From Sphingomonas chungangi (GTDB lineage Bacteria; Pseudomonadota; Alphaproteobacteria; Sphingomonadales; Sphingomonadaceae), in NCBI RefSeq assembly GCF_013778325.1, contig NZ_JACEIB010000001.1:124001-188000 (forward strand): a stretch of 64,000 bases of DNA. Direction: 5' to 3'. Below, one piece after another: positions 15,982-24,518 of this stretch; within the stretch, counting starts at the first letter, position 1; every line of letters starts with the position of its first letter. A program made the translations under genes and the position numbers. The notes beneath the pieces are model-generated. The model did no database searches. It was not told the DNA's origin and saw nothing but the letters and a program-made list of their open reading frames with translations.

Positions 15982-16611
15982 ATGATCCGACGCGATGCTT
16001 CCTCCTCTGATTCGGTTGTCGAGCGCGGCGCATCGCGTCGTGGTTTCTTGCAGGCGTTGAGCGCCGTGCCGGCGGTTGCAGGCGTTACCCATCGCGGCGG
16101 GACGCTTACGGCCCTTCACCGACGATTCGATGATGACCCCGCTCCGCTCGCGCGAAGCAAAGAGGGGCGCCAGTTGAGCCGCGTCCGCTACCATCGAGCG
16201 GAGAGCTTCTTCCGCACACTGGAACGTGTCCGGTGTGGGCGAACGAGCGATACGCTCTACCTCGCCGGCATCGTCGCCCAGCTTGGTCTCAGCGCCCACC
16301 TGCTAGACGTCGGTTTCCCTGACGATTGGTGCGCCCGTCACATCGGCCTGCGGGTAACGAAGGCACTCACCTACGCAAACGCCACAGGCTTCGGTCACGA
16401 ATGCGCCGACATGGCGAGGCTGGCGGATGTCCTGACGCCCTATTGGGTGTGGCGCCGGCCGCACCTCGATGGCGAGCCCACTCCAGATAACGGCGGCTTC
16501 ACCATCGAGCAAATCCAGCCGCTGCTGCGCGCCCTGTTGGAGCGGGTACATAGCGTCACCGGACACCCGCGTCCCAATGGGTGGCATCAGCGCCGGGATG
16601 ACCGAGCATGA
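15982..16611 (+). CDS. Protein with Tat-like signal, unknown function
   Basis: A 209-aa protein. Near the N-terminus is SRRGFLQALSAVPAVAGV, which fits a twin-arginine export signal (S-R-R-x-F-L plus a hydrophobic run). The rest is soluble and helical, with HIGLRVTKALTYANATGFGHECADMARLADVL in the middle and a charged tail. I do not recognise the fold. If the Tat motif works the protein is periplasmic, which is odd beside two DNA/RNA-type partners; it could be fortuitous. I chose the ATG at 15982; the frame opens earlier but inside the operator region. It overlaps the next gene by ATGA. Confidence 0.6.
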   Translation: MIRRDASSSDSVVERGASRRGFLQALSAVPAVAGVTHRGGTLTALHRRFDDDPAPLARSKEGRQLSRVRYHRAESFFRTLERVRCGRTSDTLYLAGIVAQLGLSAHLLDVGFPDDWCARHIGLRVTKALTYANATGFGHECADMARLADVLTPYWVWRRPHLDGEPTPDNGGFTIEQIQPLLRALLERVHSVTGHPRPNGWHQRRDDRA

Positions 16612-17546
16612 CCGGCCTGGACCGTCTATCGGCACCCATCGCCCAAGAGCTTCGGCGTATCTCCGCGATTGTGTTCGATGCCTATGCAGAAAGCCTCAAA
16701 GGCCGAACGTCGGATCGTTATCGCACCGGGCGCATCGTCATGCTGATCCTCCACGGCAGTCATGCGCGTTTCGATCCTGCGGGAGCCGAGCCTGGCGAGG
16801 CCTTCCACCTGCTCGCGATCGTCAATCATCCGAAGCTTGCGCGCCGGATGGACGATTGGCGCCTCGTTCGCGATCGATTGGATCGCGCATGGCAGCATAG
16901 TGAGATCACGCATCCGGTGCGGCTCACCCTCGAAAGCCTGGAAGGGATCAACCGTGCGCTGGTCGATGGCAGGCCGCATTTCGCTACGATCGCCGCAGAG
17001 GGGATCTTTCTTTTTGAAGCGACGGGCGCGCGCCTTCAAACACCGCGCCTGATGTCGGCGGCAGAGCGCAGTGCGCGAGGCCTCGCTGAATATGCGCGCT
17101 GGTACGAACGCGCGAGCGACTTCCTGCTGGGCGCTGCCTTCTATCAGGCGCAAGGGAATGCGCCGATGGCGGCGCTCCTGCTCCACCAGACATGCGAGCA
17201 TCTCTATCAATCCGCCTTGCGCTCGTTGACACTGCACGGCCCGCGCACGCACGCGATTGACGAATTGCGGGAACTGGCGGAGGCGCTGGAGCCGCGCCTG
17301 CGAATAGCATGGCCGCGAGAAGAAGCGCCCGAGCGACACGCCTTCGGCTGCATTCGCAGAGCTTATATCGAGGTACGTTATGGACAATCCTACCGGATCG
17401 CCACCGACGAACTGACGTGGGCAATGGAGCGTATCGTCCTGCTGCACGAACTTGTGGCGAAGCTATGCCCCGAGCGACTTTCCACGTCGACAGCGTCAGC
17501 GACCAGCGCATTACTTACCGCGCCGGAGGCGTGTCATGTCCTTTGA
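16608..17546 (+). CDS. Degenerate nucleotidyltransferase-HEPN fusion protein
   Basis: A 312-aa two-domain protein. The N-terminal half resembles a minimal nucleotidyltransferase: MLILHGSHARFD keeps the Gly-Ser signature, but the DxD that should follow is replaced by FHLLAIVN, so catalysis is doubtful. The C-terminal half (about 150-280) is HEPN-like: YERASDFLLGAAFYQAQGN, MAALLLHQTCEHLYQSAL, RSLTLHGPRTHAIDEL. MNT and HEPN proteins usually form two-gene toxin-antitoxin pairs in which MNT modifies the HEPN RNase; a fusion with a damaged MNT site is unusual. ATGA overlap with the gene before and an 11-base overlap with the one after indicate coupled translation. Confidence 0.7.
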   Translation: MTGLDRLSAPIAQELRRISAIVFDAYAESLKGRTSDRYRTGRIVMLILHGSHARFDPAGAEPGEAFHLLAIVNHPKLARRMDDWRLVRDRLDRAWQHSEITHPVRLTLESLEGINRALVDGRPHFATIAAEGIFLFEATGARLQTPRLMSAAERSARGLAEYARWYERASDFLLGAAFYQAQGNAPMAALLLHQTCEHLYQSALRSLTLHGPRTHAIDELRELAEALEPRLRIAWPREEAPERHAFGCIRRAYIEVRYGQSYRIATDELTWAMERIVLLHELVAKLCPERLSTSTASATSALLTAPEACHVL

Positions 17547-18492
17547 CGAGGATCGGCGCGCTGTTGCGATTCGGGCGCTCCCCGTGCTGCCTCGCGCGAT
17601 CTTCCTGCTTCACAACTTCTATGACGTGGACGTTGATGCGATGGCCGACGGGATCGGCACGCATGCGACCAGCATTGCGGCCTGCCTTTCCGATGCGAGA
17701 AGCGCGATCTTTCGTCACTGGCCCCGGCTCGACGGCGAGAAGCACGCTGCTCGCGACAGCACCGCAACAGTGACGGCGCTGGGTGAGAGCCTGCGGCTCG
17801 ATTATCGGGCGTCTCTGGAGGCCGCTTTCATCGAGTGTGGCTACGTCGGCACCGTCCTATGGCCTGCCACCAGCGATGACGTACACGCTGACGAGAATTC
17901 AGCGGCGGCGTTTATCGTCTCGCAGCTTCACCCGTCGCTACGCGCTGCTGTCGCACGGTCACAGCGCGAAGGCGTCACCACGCTCGATCTCTGGCAATCC
18001 GTGCGCCCGTGGCGTCGGATCAGGCGGGGCCGGCTTTTGCAGGTCGCCGCCGAACTCCGCTGCTCCGGCTGGCAGACATTCGAAACGTGGTTGGCGGATC
18101 GTATTGCCCCGGAGCGCTACTATCCGGATGGCGTCATGTCGATTGCCCGTTTGCGTCGCCCGCTGCCGGGCGAAATGGATTCCGCCGAGCCGGGACTTTG
18201 GTTGCCGCATTGGCCGGACGATGCGGAACGGCAAGCTCGCTTCGACACACTCCCGATCGTGACACAGCATGTCTATGGCCTATTCCATCTGAGCGGTCGG
18301 AATAGCCATGAGATCGCAAGGCGGCTTGGCATCAGCCGCCGCAGCGTTGGTCGCCGACGCGATCGGGCATTCTACGCCGTCGCGGGCTGGACCTACCCAA
18401 ACCTAGCGTGGCGAATCTATCTCGTGGTGAGCGGCAAACGGAATCTGTGGGCATATCGCTTGCGCAAGGTACGGGCCGCGTTGCGCGAATGA
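17536..18492 (+). CDS. Regulator with two sigma-region-4-like HTH domains
   Basis: A 318-aa protein starting MSFDEDRR; GGAGG lies seven bases upstream, and the start is inside the end of the previous gene. Residues about 10-60 (RAIFLLHNFYDVDVDAMADGIGTHATSI...ARSAIF) and about 245-290 (THVYGLFHLSG-like, HEIARRLGISRRSVGRRRDRAF) each look like sigma-70 region 4 helix-turn-helix units. The middle is not recognised. It has no region 2, so it is not a complete sigma factor. It may bind DNA at two sites or contact RNA polymerase. Last gene of the operon. Confidence 0.65.
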   Translation: MSFDEDRRAVAIRALPVLPRAIFLLHNFYDVDVDAMADGIGTHATSIAACLSDARSAIFRHWPRLDGEKHAARDSTATVTALGESLRLDYRASLEAAFIECGYVGTVLWPATSDDVHADENSAAAFIVSQLHPSLRAAVARSQREGVTTLDLWQSVRPWRRIRRGRLLQVAAELRCSGWQTFETWLADRIAPERYYPDGVMSIARLRRPLPGEMDSAEPGLWLPHWPDDAERQARFDTLPIVTQHVYGLFHLSGRNSHEIARRLGISRRSVGRRRDRAFYAVAGWTYPNLAWRIYLVVSGKRNLWAYRLRKVRAALRE

Positions 18493-18518
18493 TCCCATGA
18501 TCACGACGGGATATGAGA

Positions 18519-18764
18519 TCACGATGAACCGCCCGTTCGATCCTTCCCCTCTTGCTCGAAAGCTCTTTTGCCCTTCCGCCGCCAGAGCGCGAGCGCTGTG
18601 TCACGTTCCTCGGCCCGCAATCTCTCCGCGATCGTGATCAACGCGCCGTAGAGCGTAGCGCGATCATCATCGACGAGATCGACCAGGCCAGCCTTCACGA
18701 CGAGGCCGCCAAGCTCGATCAGATGGCGGGTGCGTTCCCGGCGCTTGACGACCCATTCGCGCAT
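18519..18764 (-). CDS. traD: Conjugal transfer protein, TraD-like (Ti type)
   Basis: An 81-aa protein, MREWVVKRRERTRHLIELGGLVVKAGLVDL, with a charged C-terminus. The RHLIELGGLVVKAGL block is typical of the small TraD of Ti-type transfer regions, an accessory protein of unclear function encoded next to TraC. The frame is open back to 18923, overlapping TraC, so a longer protein is possible. It lies downstream of the TraC-like gene on the same strand. Confidence 0.75.
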   Translation of the reverse strand: MREWVVKRRERTRHLIELGGLVVKAGLVDLVDDDRATLYGALITIAERLRAEERDTALALWRRKGKRAFEQEGKDRTGGSS

Positions 18765-18786
18765 GTCGGTTCGTGCCTTGCCTGCC

Positions 18787-19092
18787 TCAAGCCGATGCCG
18801 AACCGCCTTCGAGCGGGAGAGTGCCGCCCGGCTCGCTTCGAGGTCCGCGCGCAGGCTTGCGCTCTTTGCCCCGAAAGAAGGCCGCGCCCGCCGCACGCCA
18901 TACATCCTTGGTCGCCGCATCATTCATCCCGATGGCGTGCAGCATCGCGCCGGTCAGCACATCGCTGTCGAGCATATCGGCACCCACGGCCACGACCAGT
19001 TCGCCAAGCTGGCGCACCCGTCGTTCCCTGAGCGCCTTCGCCTTATCGGCTAGCGCTTTCAGTTCCGAATCGAAGTCGCGAGGTTTGCGCAT
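18787..19092 (-). CDS. traC: Conjugal transfer protein, TraC-like
   Basis: A 101-aa protein, MRKPRDFDSELKALADKAKALRERRVRQLGELVVAVGAD, with a coiled, charged N-terminus. It holds the position of traC in Ti-type layouts: first gene reading away from oriT, divergent from traA, and followed by traD. Ti-type TraC proteins are thought to be oriT accessory or primase-like factors. Identification rests on layout and general character, less on conserved residues. Confidence 0.65.
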   Translation of the reverse strand: MRKPRDFDSELKALADKAKALRERRVRQLGELVVAVGADMLDSDVLTGAMLHAIGMNDAATKDVWRAAGAAFFRGKERKPARGPRSEPGGTLPLEGGSASA

Positions 19093-19179
19093 CGAACAGT
19101 CTCCATTGCGAGGTGATGCAGCTATGATAGAAGAGCCATGCCCGTGATGCAGTAGAGTCGCCGGGACACGCTGGGACCA

Positions 19180-19245
19180 CCTAGTCCCTTCCGAGAAAAT
19201 TTCGAGAAGGGCGCGCTTATACGTCGTTCCGACGTGCGCTGAGAA
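19180..19245. other. Predicted origin of transfer (oriT), Ti/RSF1010 type
   Basis: Between divergent traC and traA, AAGGGCGCGCTTATACGTCG (19207-19226) closely resembles the nic region of Ti-plasmid oriT (AAGGGCGC..TTATACGTCG) and the RSF1010 core. Just upstream CCCTTC-CGA...TCG-A-GAAGGG (19186-19211) forms an imperfect inverted repeat. Just downstream ACGTCG-TTC-CGACGT (19221-19235) forms a perfect hairpin. The comparison is from memory; position and structure agree. Confidence 0.85.
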
Positions 19246-19264
19246 GTGTAGATGGTACGCCGCT

Positions 19265-22171
19265 ATGGCGATCTACCATTTCAGCGTTCAGGTCATCGGT
19301 CGGGCGTCGGGCCGCTCCGCCGTGTCGGCGGCGGCCTATCGCGCGGGCGAGCGTCTGCACGACGAGCGCCTCGACCGCGACCATGATTTCCGCGCCCGCT
19401 CCGGCGTCGAGCACAGCGAGATCATGCTGCCCGAAGGTGCGCCCGAGCAGTGGCGTGATCGCGAGCGTCTGTGGAACGATGTCGAGGCGTTCGAGAAGCG
19501 CAAGGATGCCCAAATTGCCCGTGAGGTGGAATTCGCCATCCCGCGTGAAATGACCAAGGCGCAGGGCATCGAGCTTGCCCGCGACTTCGTGCAGGCGGAA
19601 TTTGTCGATCGCGGCATGATCGCCGACCTCAATGTGCATTGGGATATCGGCAGCGACGGCCAGCCCAAACCCCATGCACATGTCATGCTCACCATGCGCG
19701 AAGCAGGGCCGAATGGATTCGGCCAGAAGGTGCGCGACTGGAACGACAAGGAGAATGTCGAGCGCTGGCGCGAACGCTGGGCCGATCACACCAATGCACG
19801 GCTGTCCGAACTCGATATCGACGCGCGGATCGATCACCGCAGCCTTGCCGACCAGGGCATCGACCTGGAGCCACAAAGCAAGATCGGCGCTCCGGCTCAA
19901 CGCATGGATGCGCGCGGCCTGGATGCCGATCGTGCCGATATGCACCGCGAGATCGCGCGCGGGAATGGCGAGCGGATCATCGAGAACCCGCGTCTCGCCT
20001 TGGATGCGATTACGCACAGCCAAGCGACGTTCACCAATCGCGACTTGGCGATGTTCGTGCATCGGCACAGTGACGGGCAGGAGCAGTTCAACGCGGCGAT
20101 GAGCGCGGTGCGCGGCTCGCCCGATTTCATCGCGCTCGGCAAGGACGGGCGCGGCGAAGAGCGCTTCACCAGCCGCGAAATGATCGAGGCCGAGCAGCGT
20201 ATGCAGCGCGCCGCCGAGATCATGGCGGAGCGCGAACGGCATGGCGTTAGTGAGCCTGAGCGGGAAGCGGCGCTCCGCGCGGGAGCGGTGCGCGGGCTGG
20301 AGCTTTCGAGCGAGCAGCGCGCGACGTTCGATCATGTGACCGATGGCCGGGGCCTGAGCGTCGTCGTCGGCTATGCCGGAACCGGCAAGAGCGCGATGCT
20401 GGGTGTGGCGCGCGAGGCGTGGGAGGATGCCGGCTTTCATGTGCGTGGCGTGGCCCTGTCCGGCATTGCCGCCGAAGGCTTGGAGAATGGTTCGGGCATC
20501 GCGTCGCGCACCATCGCCAGCATGGAGCATGGCTGGGCGCAGGGTCGCGACCTTTTGAGCGCCCGCGATGTGCTGGTGATCGACGAGGCCGGCATGGTCG
20601 GCACGCGCCAGTTGGAGCGTGTGCTGTCCCATGCGGCAGAGGCCGGCGCGAAGGTCGTTCTGGTCGGCGATCCGCAGCAATTGCAGTCGATCGAAGCGGG
20701 CGCCGCGTTCCGCGCGATCCATGAGCGGCATGGCGGCGTCGAGATCACAGAGGTTCGGCGCCAGCGTGACGACTGGCAACGCGACGTCACGCGGCGTCTC
20801 GCTACCGGTAGGACAGGCGAAGCCATTGCAGCCTATGCCGACAAAGGCATGGTCCATGCCGCCGATACGCGCGAACGGGCGCGGGGCGAACTGGTCGATC
20901 GATGGGATGCGGAGCGTAAGGCCCGCCCCGACGCCAGCCGCATCATCCTCACCCACACCAACGACGAGGTTCGCGACCTCAACACCGCTGCCCGCCAGCG
21001 CATGCGCGAGGCCGCCGCGCTGGGTGACGACGTGCCGATGAAGGTCGAGCGCGGAGATCGCGCCTTCGCATCCGGTGACCGCATCATGTTCCTGCGCAAC
21101 GAGCGCAGCTTGGACGTGAAGAACGGCACGCTCGGCACGGTCGAGCAGGTGAGTGCGGGCCACATGGCGGTGCGTACTGACGACGGGCGCTCCGTTGCCT
21201 TCGACACCAAAGACTATCGCGACCTCGATCATGGGTATGCCGCCACGATCCACAAGGCGCAGGGCATGACCGTGGACCGGGTGCATGTGCTGGCGACGCC
21301 GAGCATGGATCGTCACGGCGCCTATGTCGCGCTGTCGCGCCATCGTGACGGCGTGGACCTGCATTATGGCCGCGACGATTTCGCCGATCAGGGTCGGCTT
21401 GTCCGCACCCTTTCGCGCGAGCGCACCAAGGATATGGCGACAGATTACGAGCCTACCGATCCCGCCCAGGCGTTCGCCGAACGACGCGGGATCAGTGTCC
21501 GCGACCGGATCGTCGAGATCATGCGTAAGGTGCCTGAGAAGGCGCGCGGCATATTCGACGGGTTCAGGCCAAAGGCACCTCAGCCCGAACAGTTGCGGAG
21601 CAACCAGCCTGCTCTCAGCGCTGGCGGCCTGCGTAGCGCGATCGAGCGCTACGCCAGAGCTTTGGACGAGATTGGCCAAACCCGCGAATCGGGGGCGAGC
21701 GTCATGCCCCATCAGCGGGCGGCATTGGAGCGCGCCAGCCAAGCGCTCGATGCGATCCGGCCCGATGCCTCTACGGATGCGGGCGCGACGTTCGCGCGCA
21801 GCCCCGAGCTTGTCCGCGAGGCAGCCGAAGGACGCGGCCAAGCTGCGATGCGGGCCATGCAACTGGAGGCGGAAATCCGCGCCGACCCGTTCCAGCGGGC
21901 CGATCGATTCGTCCAGGGCTGGCAGCAATTGCAGCGCCAGCATGAGGATTTGGTGCGCGACGGTGATTTCCGGGGCGCGAAGACCGCTGCCCAGCACATG
22001 TCCGATATGGCGAAGAGCCTCCAGCGCGACGCCCAGCTCGAATCGGTGCTGGGTCTGCGCACCCGCGATCTTGGCCTCGAGTTGCCCGAGCGAACGGGCC
22101 GCAGCCTGTCCGGCGCGCTCGCCGATTCCATTCCCTTCGTCCGCGACCGGAGCCTTGGGCTCAGTCGCTAG
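19265..22171 (+). CDS. traA: TraA relaxase-helicase, Ti type (MOBQ)
   Basis: A 968-aa conjugative relaxase. The N-terminal MobA/MobL domain (about 1-220) starts MAIYHFSVQVIGRASGRSAVSAAAYR; it has the His triad NVHWDIG...PKPHAHVMLTMRE expected to bind the metal for nicking. The middle is a TraI/RecD-like superfamily I helicase: VVVGYAGTGKS with Lys375, VIDEAGMVGT, LVGDPQQLQSIEAGAAF, GYAATIHKAQGMTVDRVHV, VALSRHRDGV. A helical tail follows. It should nick oriT, located 20-85 bases upstream, and lead the strand into the T4SS. The protein is shorter than the 1100-aa Ti TraA but motifs are complete. Confidence 0.96.
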   Translation: MAIYHFSVQVIGRASGRSAVSAAAYRAGERLHDERLDRDHDFRARSGVEHSEIMLPEGAPEQWRDRERLWNDVEAFEKRKDAQIAREVEFAIPREMTKAQGIELARDFVQAEFVDRGMIADLNVHWDIGSDGQPKPHAHVMLTMREAGPNGFGQKVRDWNDKENVERWRERWADHTNARLSELDIDARIDHRSLADQGIDLEPQSKIGAPAQRMDARGLDADRADMHREIARGNGERIIENPRLALDAITHSQATFTNRDLAMFVHRHSDGQEQFNAAMSAVRGSPDFIALGKDGRGEERFTSREMIEAEQRMQRAAEIMAERERHGVSEPEREAALRAGAVRGLELSSEQRATFDHVTDGRGLSVVVGYAGTGKSAMLGVAREAWEDAGFHVRGVALSGIAAEGLENGSGIASRTIASMEHGWAQGRDLLSARDVLVIDEAGMVGTRQLERVLSHAAEAGAKVVLVGDPQQLQSIEAGAAFRAIHERHGGVEITEVRRQRDDWQRDVTRRLATGRTGEAIAAYADKGMVHAADTRERARGELVDRWDAERKARPDASRIILTHTNDEVRDLNTAARQRMREAAALGDDVPMKVERGDRAFASGDRIMFLRNERSLDVKNGTLGTVEQVSAGHMAVRTDDGRSVAFDTKDYRDLDHGYAATIHKAQGMTVDRVHVLATPSMDRHGAYVALSRHRDGVDLHYGRDDFADQGRLVRTLSRERTKDMATDYEPTDPAQAFAERRGISVRDRIVEIMRKVPEKARGIFDGFRPKAPQPEQLRSNQPALSAGGLRSAIERYARALDEIGQTRESGASVMPHQRAALERASQALDAIRPDASTDAGATFARSPELVREAAEGRGQAAMRAMQLEAEIRADPFQRADRFVQGWQQLQRQHEDLVRDGDFRGAKTAAQHMSDMAKSLQRDAQLESVLGLRTRDLGLELPERTGRSLSGALADSIPFVRDRSLGLSR

Positions 22172-22185
22172 TCAGGAGTCGTTGC

Positions 22186-22902
22186 ATGGATGACATCGCA
22201 TCACCGATCGAGCAGGAGCCCGAAGAGGAAACCGCTGCGCAGGCTTTCACACGGTTGGACGGCCGGATCGCGATGATGGCGCGTGCGGTCGAACATCTCG
22301 CCGCCGAACGGGCCAGCATCGACATTCCCGATTACAGCGCGACGCTGGGGCAGATGAACACGCGCCTCGCTGCCGCCGCGCAAGCGCTGGCGGAGATTGC
22401 GGGCAAGCCTGCCATGCAGTTGACCCCGGAAGCATTGGCATCGCGGATGAATGCGGCAGCGGAGAAATCTCGCGCCATGGATCAGACGACGCTTCGGGAG
22501 GCGCGGGAGGGGCATGTGGACGCCACGCGGACCATTCGTGGTCTAGTCGGTGTCATGCAGGGTGTGAGAGAGCGGCGGCGGCGCCTGGTTTGGTCGGCGG
22601 GGGGCGCGCTTCTAGCCGGGTGCGTCCTATGGTCGATCCTCCCCGGTGCTGTTCTCCGGGCCTTCCCGACGAGTTAGCATCTGCCGGAGAGCATGGCGGC
22701 GCATATCATCGGCGAGCCGAGTCTATGGGATGCCGGCGCTCGGATGATGAAGGGCGGTGATCCCGCCGCATGGCAGGCGATCCTATCAACCGACAAGATC
22801 CGACGCCAAAATCTCGACGCGCTTACCGCGTGTGAGCGAGCAGCGGCGAAAGCGGGAAAGCCTGAGCGATGTTCGATCTTGATTGAAGCGCAGGAGTTCT
22901 GA
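22186..22902 (+). pseudogene. DUF6118-like gene interrupted by an in-frame TAG
   Basis: The frame from 22186 encodes 163 aa with a Glu-rich start, coiled helices and one TM segment near the end (LVWSAGGALLAGCVLWSIL). A TAG at 22675-22677 stops it, after which the same frame continues HLPESMAAHIIGEPSLWDAGARM to 22902. The downstream part looks like the natural C-terminus of the same membrane protein; a TGG to TAG change (one base) would explain it. Similar proteins follow traA in related elements. Two separate products (22186-22677 and 22693-22902) remain possible. Confidence 0.7.
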
Positions 22903-22993
22903 TCACCCATCGTGAAGCCGGCCAGCCGCTACAGCGCTATTGGGAAGCGCGCGGCCGGCCGGCTACATTTCGATCGGAAAGGCCCGCAATTTA

Positions 22994-23830
22994 TCAAGGC
23001 AGCCCGGTAAACTTGAAGAAGAGGCGGAAGTCAAAGGCCCAATCGCCGGCAGTGACGCCGGACGAAAGGCTGTCACCTACCGCATAAGCCGTGTTCCGCG
23101 TGATGATGATCCGGCCACCGTGGGTGAGGCCGAAGGGCTCGCTGTAGGTACCGCCGTTGCCGACACCGGGTATCTGAAGATAATCGGTCGCGGCGCCGGA
23201 GGTGAGGACGGCGACGAGTGCATATTGCGTGCCAGCTGTGACGTTGACGACGCTGGTAAAGGGGACGACCTGCTCGGCCGCAGCTGCGGTGACCGGCGAG
23301 GATGTCGCGAGAACGGCGGTGACGTTGTAGCTGGCGTCCAGTTTCAGCAGCTGGACGACATATGTCCCGCTGGCCAGCTGGTTGACGACACTCACCGCTG
23401 CGATCGACGCGGCCTGCTGGGCGGTGAAGACGATGCCCTTGGTAGCGCTCGCGGCGGTGTTGCCGCCGGCCAGTCCCGTAACGAAAACCGAATATGCGTA
23501 GGCGCCACCGCCTCCACCGCTTGAGCCGCTTGCTGCCGTGGTGATGCGTCCCTTGGCATCGACGGTGATGTTGGCGCTGGTGTAGGTGCCGGGTGTCACG
23601 CCCGTATTGGATAACGTGGTCGCGGTGCCGCCCGAGGTCGTCACATCGCCCGTGAGATTGCCCTGCTGGGCGCAACTCGTGAGCGCTGTGAAGTTGCCCA
23701 TGATCTTGGTAGCATCGGCCACCTGGCCGTTGGTGATGCTGTTCGGGACCGTACACGCTGCGATCACCGGCGATGTCGTCACCAAGCCCAGTCCGAGAGC
23801 GAGCGATGCCCAAATTGCCCTGTTCTTCAT
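22994..23830 (-). CDS. Secreted Gly/Ser/Thr-rich protein with tail-fibre-like motif
   Basis: A 278-aa protein with a Sec signal (MKNRAIWASLALGLGL...SPVIAA, cleavage near residue 26). It then contains GTYTSANITVDAKGRI, a motif common in phage tail fibre and collar proteins, and a GGGGGAYAYSVF linker. A beta-rich C-terminal domain follows (VSVVNQLASGTYVVQLLKL...GTQYALVAVLTS...GGTYSEPFG). I chose ATG 23830 because GGGGTCGAC lies in front; ATG 23842 is in frame. The C-terminal half may be a carbohydrate-binding-like beta sandwich. Function unknown; it shares the accessory segment with the RHS gene. Confidence 0.7.
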   Translation of the reverse strand: MKNRAIWASLALGLGLVTTSPVIAACTVPNSITNGQVADATKIMGNFTALTSCAQQGNLTGDVTTSGGTATTLSNTGVTPGTYTSANITVDAKGRITTAASGSSGGGGGAYAYSVFVTGLAGGNTAASATKGIVFTAQQAASIAAVSVVNQLASGTYVVQLLKLDASYNVTAVLATSSPVTAAAAEQVVPFTSVVNVTAGTQYALVAVLTSGAATDYLQIPGVGNGGTYSEPFGLTHGGRIIITRNTAYAVGDSLSSGVTAGDWAFDFRLFFKFTGLP

Positions 23831-23901
23831 TGTCGACCCCATTTTCCCCAGACGTCCAAGACGTCGAAATCATGAAGAGAGATTGGCGTGAGCCGTGTTG
23901 A

Positions 23902-24198
23902 TCAGTTCGCGCTCCAGGCGAAGCAAAGATAAGAGCTGGTGCCCCAGACTGGATGTGTGGAAGTGAAGGCCGTGTTCGACTGGCTCGTGCGATTGCCGTT
24001 CTTGTCGTAGACGTAGTTGATGCACTGATTCTGATTGATCAGCATCATCTGAAAGGCGACGGCCAAGCGAGGCATCGGCATGTTTTGCGGCGTTTTTGCC
24101 GTTGCGTCGCCTGTCTTGGCCTGCGCCGCAGGTGCAAAGATCACGCAGCCCGCCAGCAGCAATATGGCTGTTAATCCCGCTGAACGACGCATTTTCAT
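23902..24198 (-). CDS. Small exported protein with a YD-repeat motif
   Basis: A 98-aa protein. MKMRRSAGLTAILLLAGCVIF has a hydrophobic core and an AGC triad that could be a lipobox; PAAQA gives an alternative Sec cleavage site near residue 27. The mature part includes CINYVYDKNGNRTSQSN, which matches the YD repeat (YxYDxxGNR) of RHS proteins, and ends SYLCFAWSAN. GAGGGGGTG lies in front of the ATG at 24198. It is next to a full RHS gene on the other strand; a free single YD repeat in an exported protein is unusual. Confidence 0.65.
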   Translation of the reverse strand: MKMRRSAGLTAILLLAGCVIFAPAAQAKTGDATAKTPQNMPMPRLAVAFQMMLINQNQCINYVYDKNGNRTSQSNTAFTSTHPVWGTSSYLCFAWSAN

Positions 24199-24518
24199 AC
24201 CCACCCCCTCAGCCGTTGCAAACAACGTGACACCCATATTAAGGCCAACAGTCGACCTCTTCACCCTCCAAATGCGATCCTCCTGTCAAGGTCGAGCCAG
24301 CTTCAGAAATCTATCCAAAATGAAGTAGAAGTCATATTCTCGGCTCGTTAACCTCTCTTGCAGTCTCGTGACTCCTATTAAGACCCTATTCAGTAGGGCA
24401 AAACGCGATTCGAGAAAATATCGTTGCACAGACTCGACTATATATCCATAGTCGATTCGTATTCCGGCTATCGGGCGGGATCGGCGTCGCGCATGGGGTT
24501 GCGCGCGGGAGGGCATCC
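24199..24518. other. Divergent control region of the RHS cassette
   Basis: About 320 bases with no gene, AT-richer than the surroundings. It holds a perfect inverted repeat, TCGACTAT (24434-24441) with ATAGTCGA (24448-24455), 64 bases before the RHS start, and a small CCCTA/TAGGG hairpin at 24384-24398. The first could be an operator or promoter element of the RHS gene. No -35/-10 pair is clear enough to call. Confidence 0.4.

Noticed and set aside
19217-21997. A 926-codon open frame on the minus strand opposite traA
   Set aside because: It is a codon-bias shadow of the TraA gene. Its translation is His/Ala/Arg-rich without domain patterns, while the plus strand has complete relaxase and helicase motifs.
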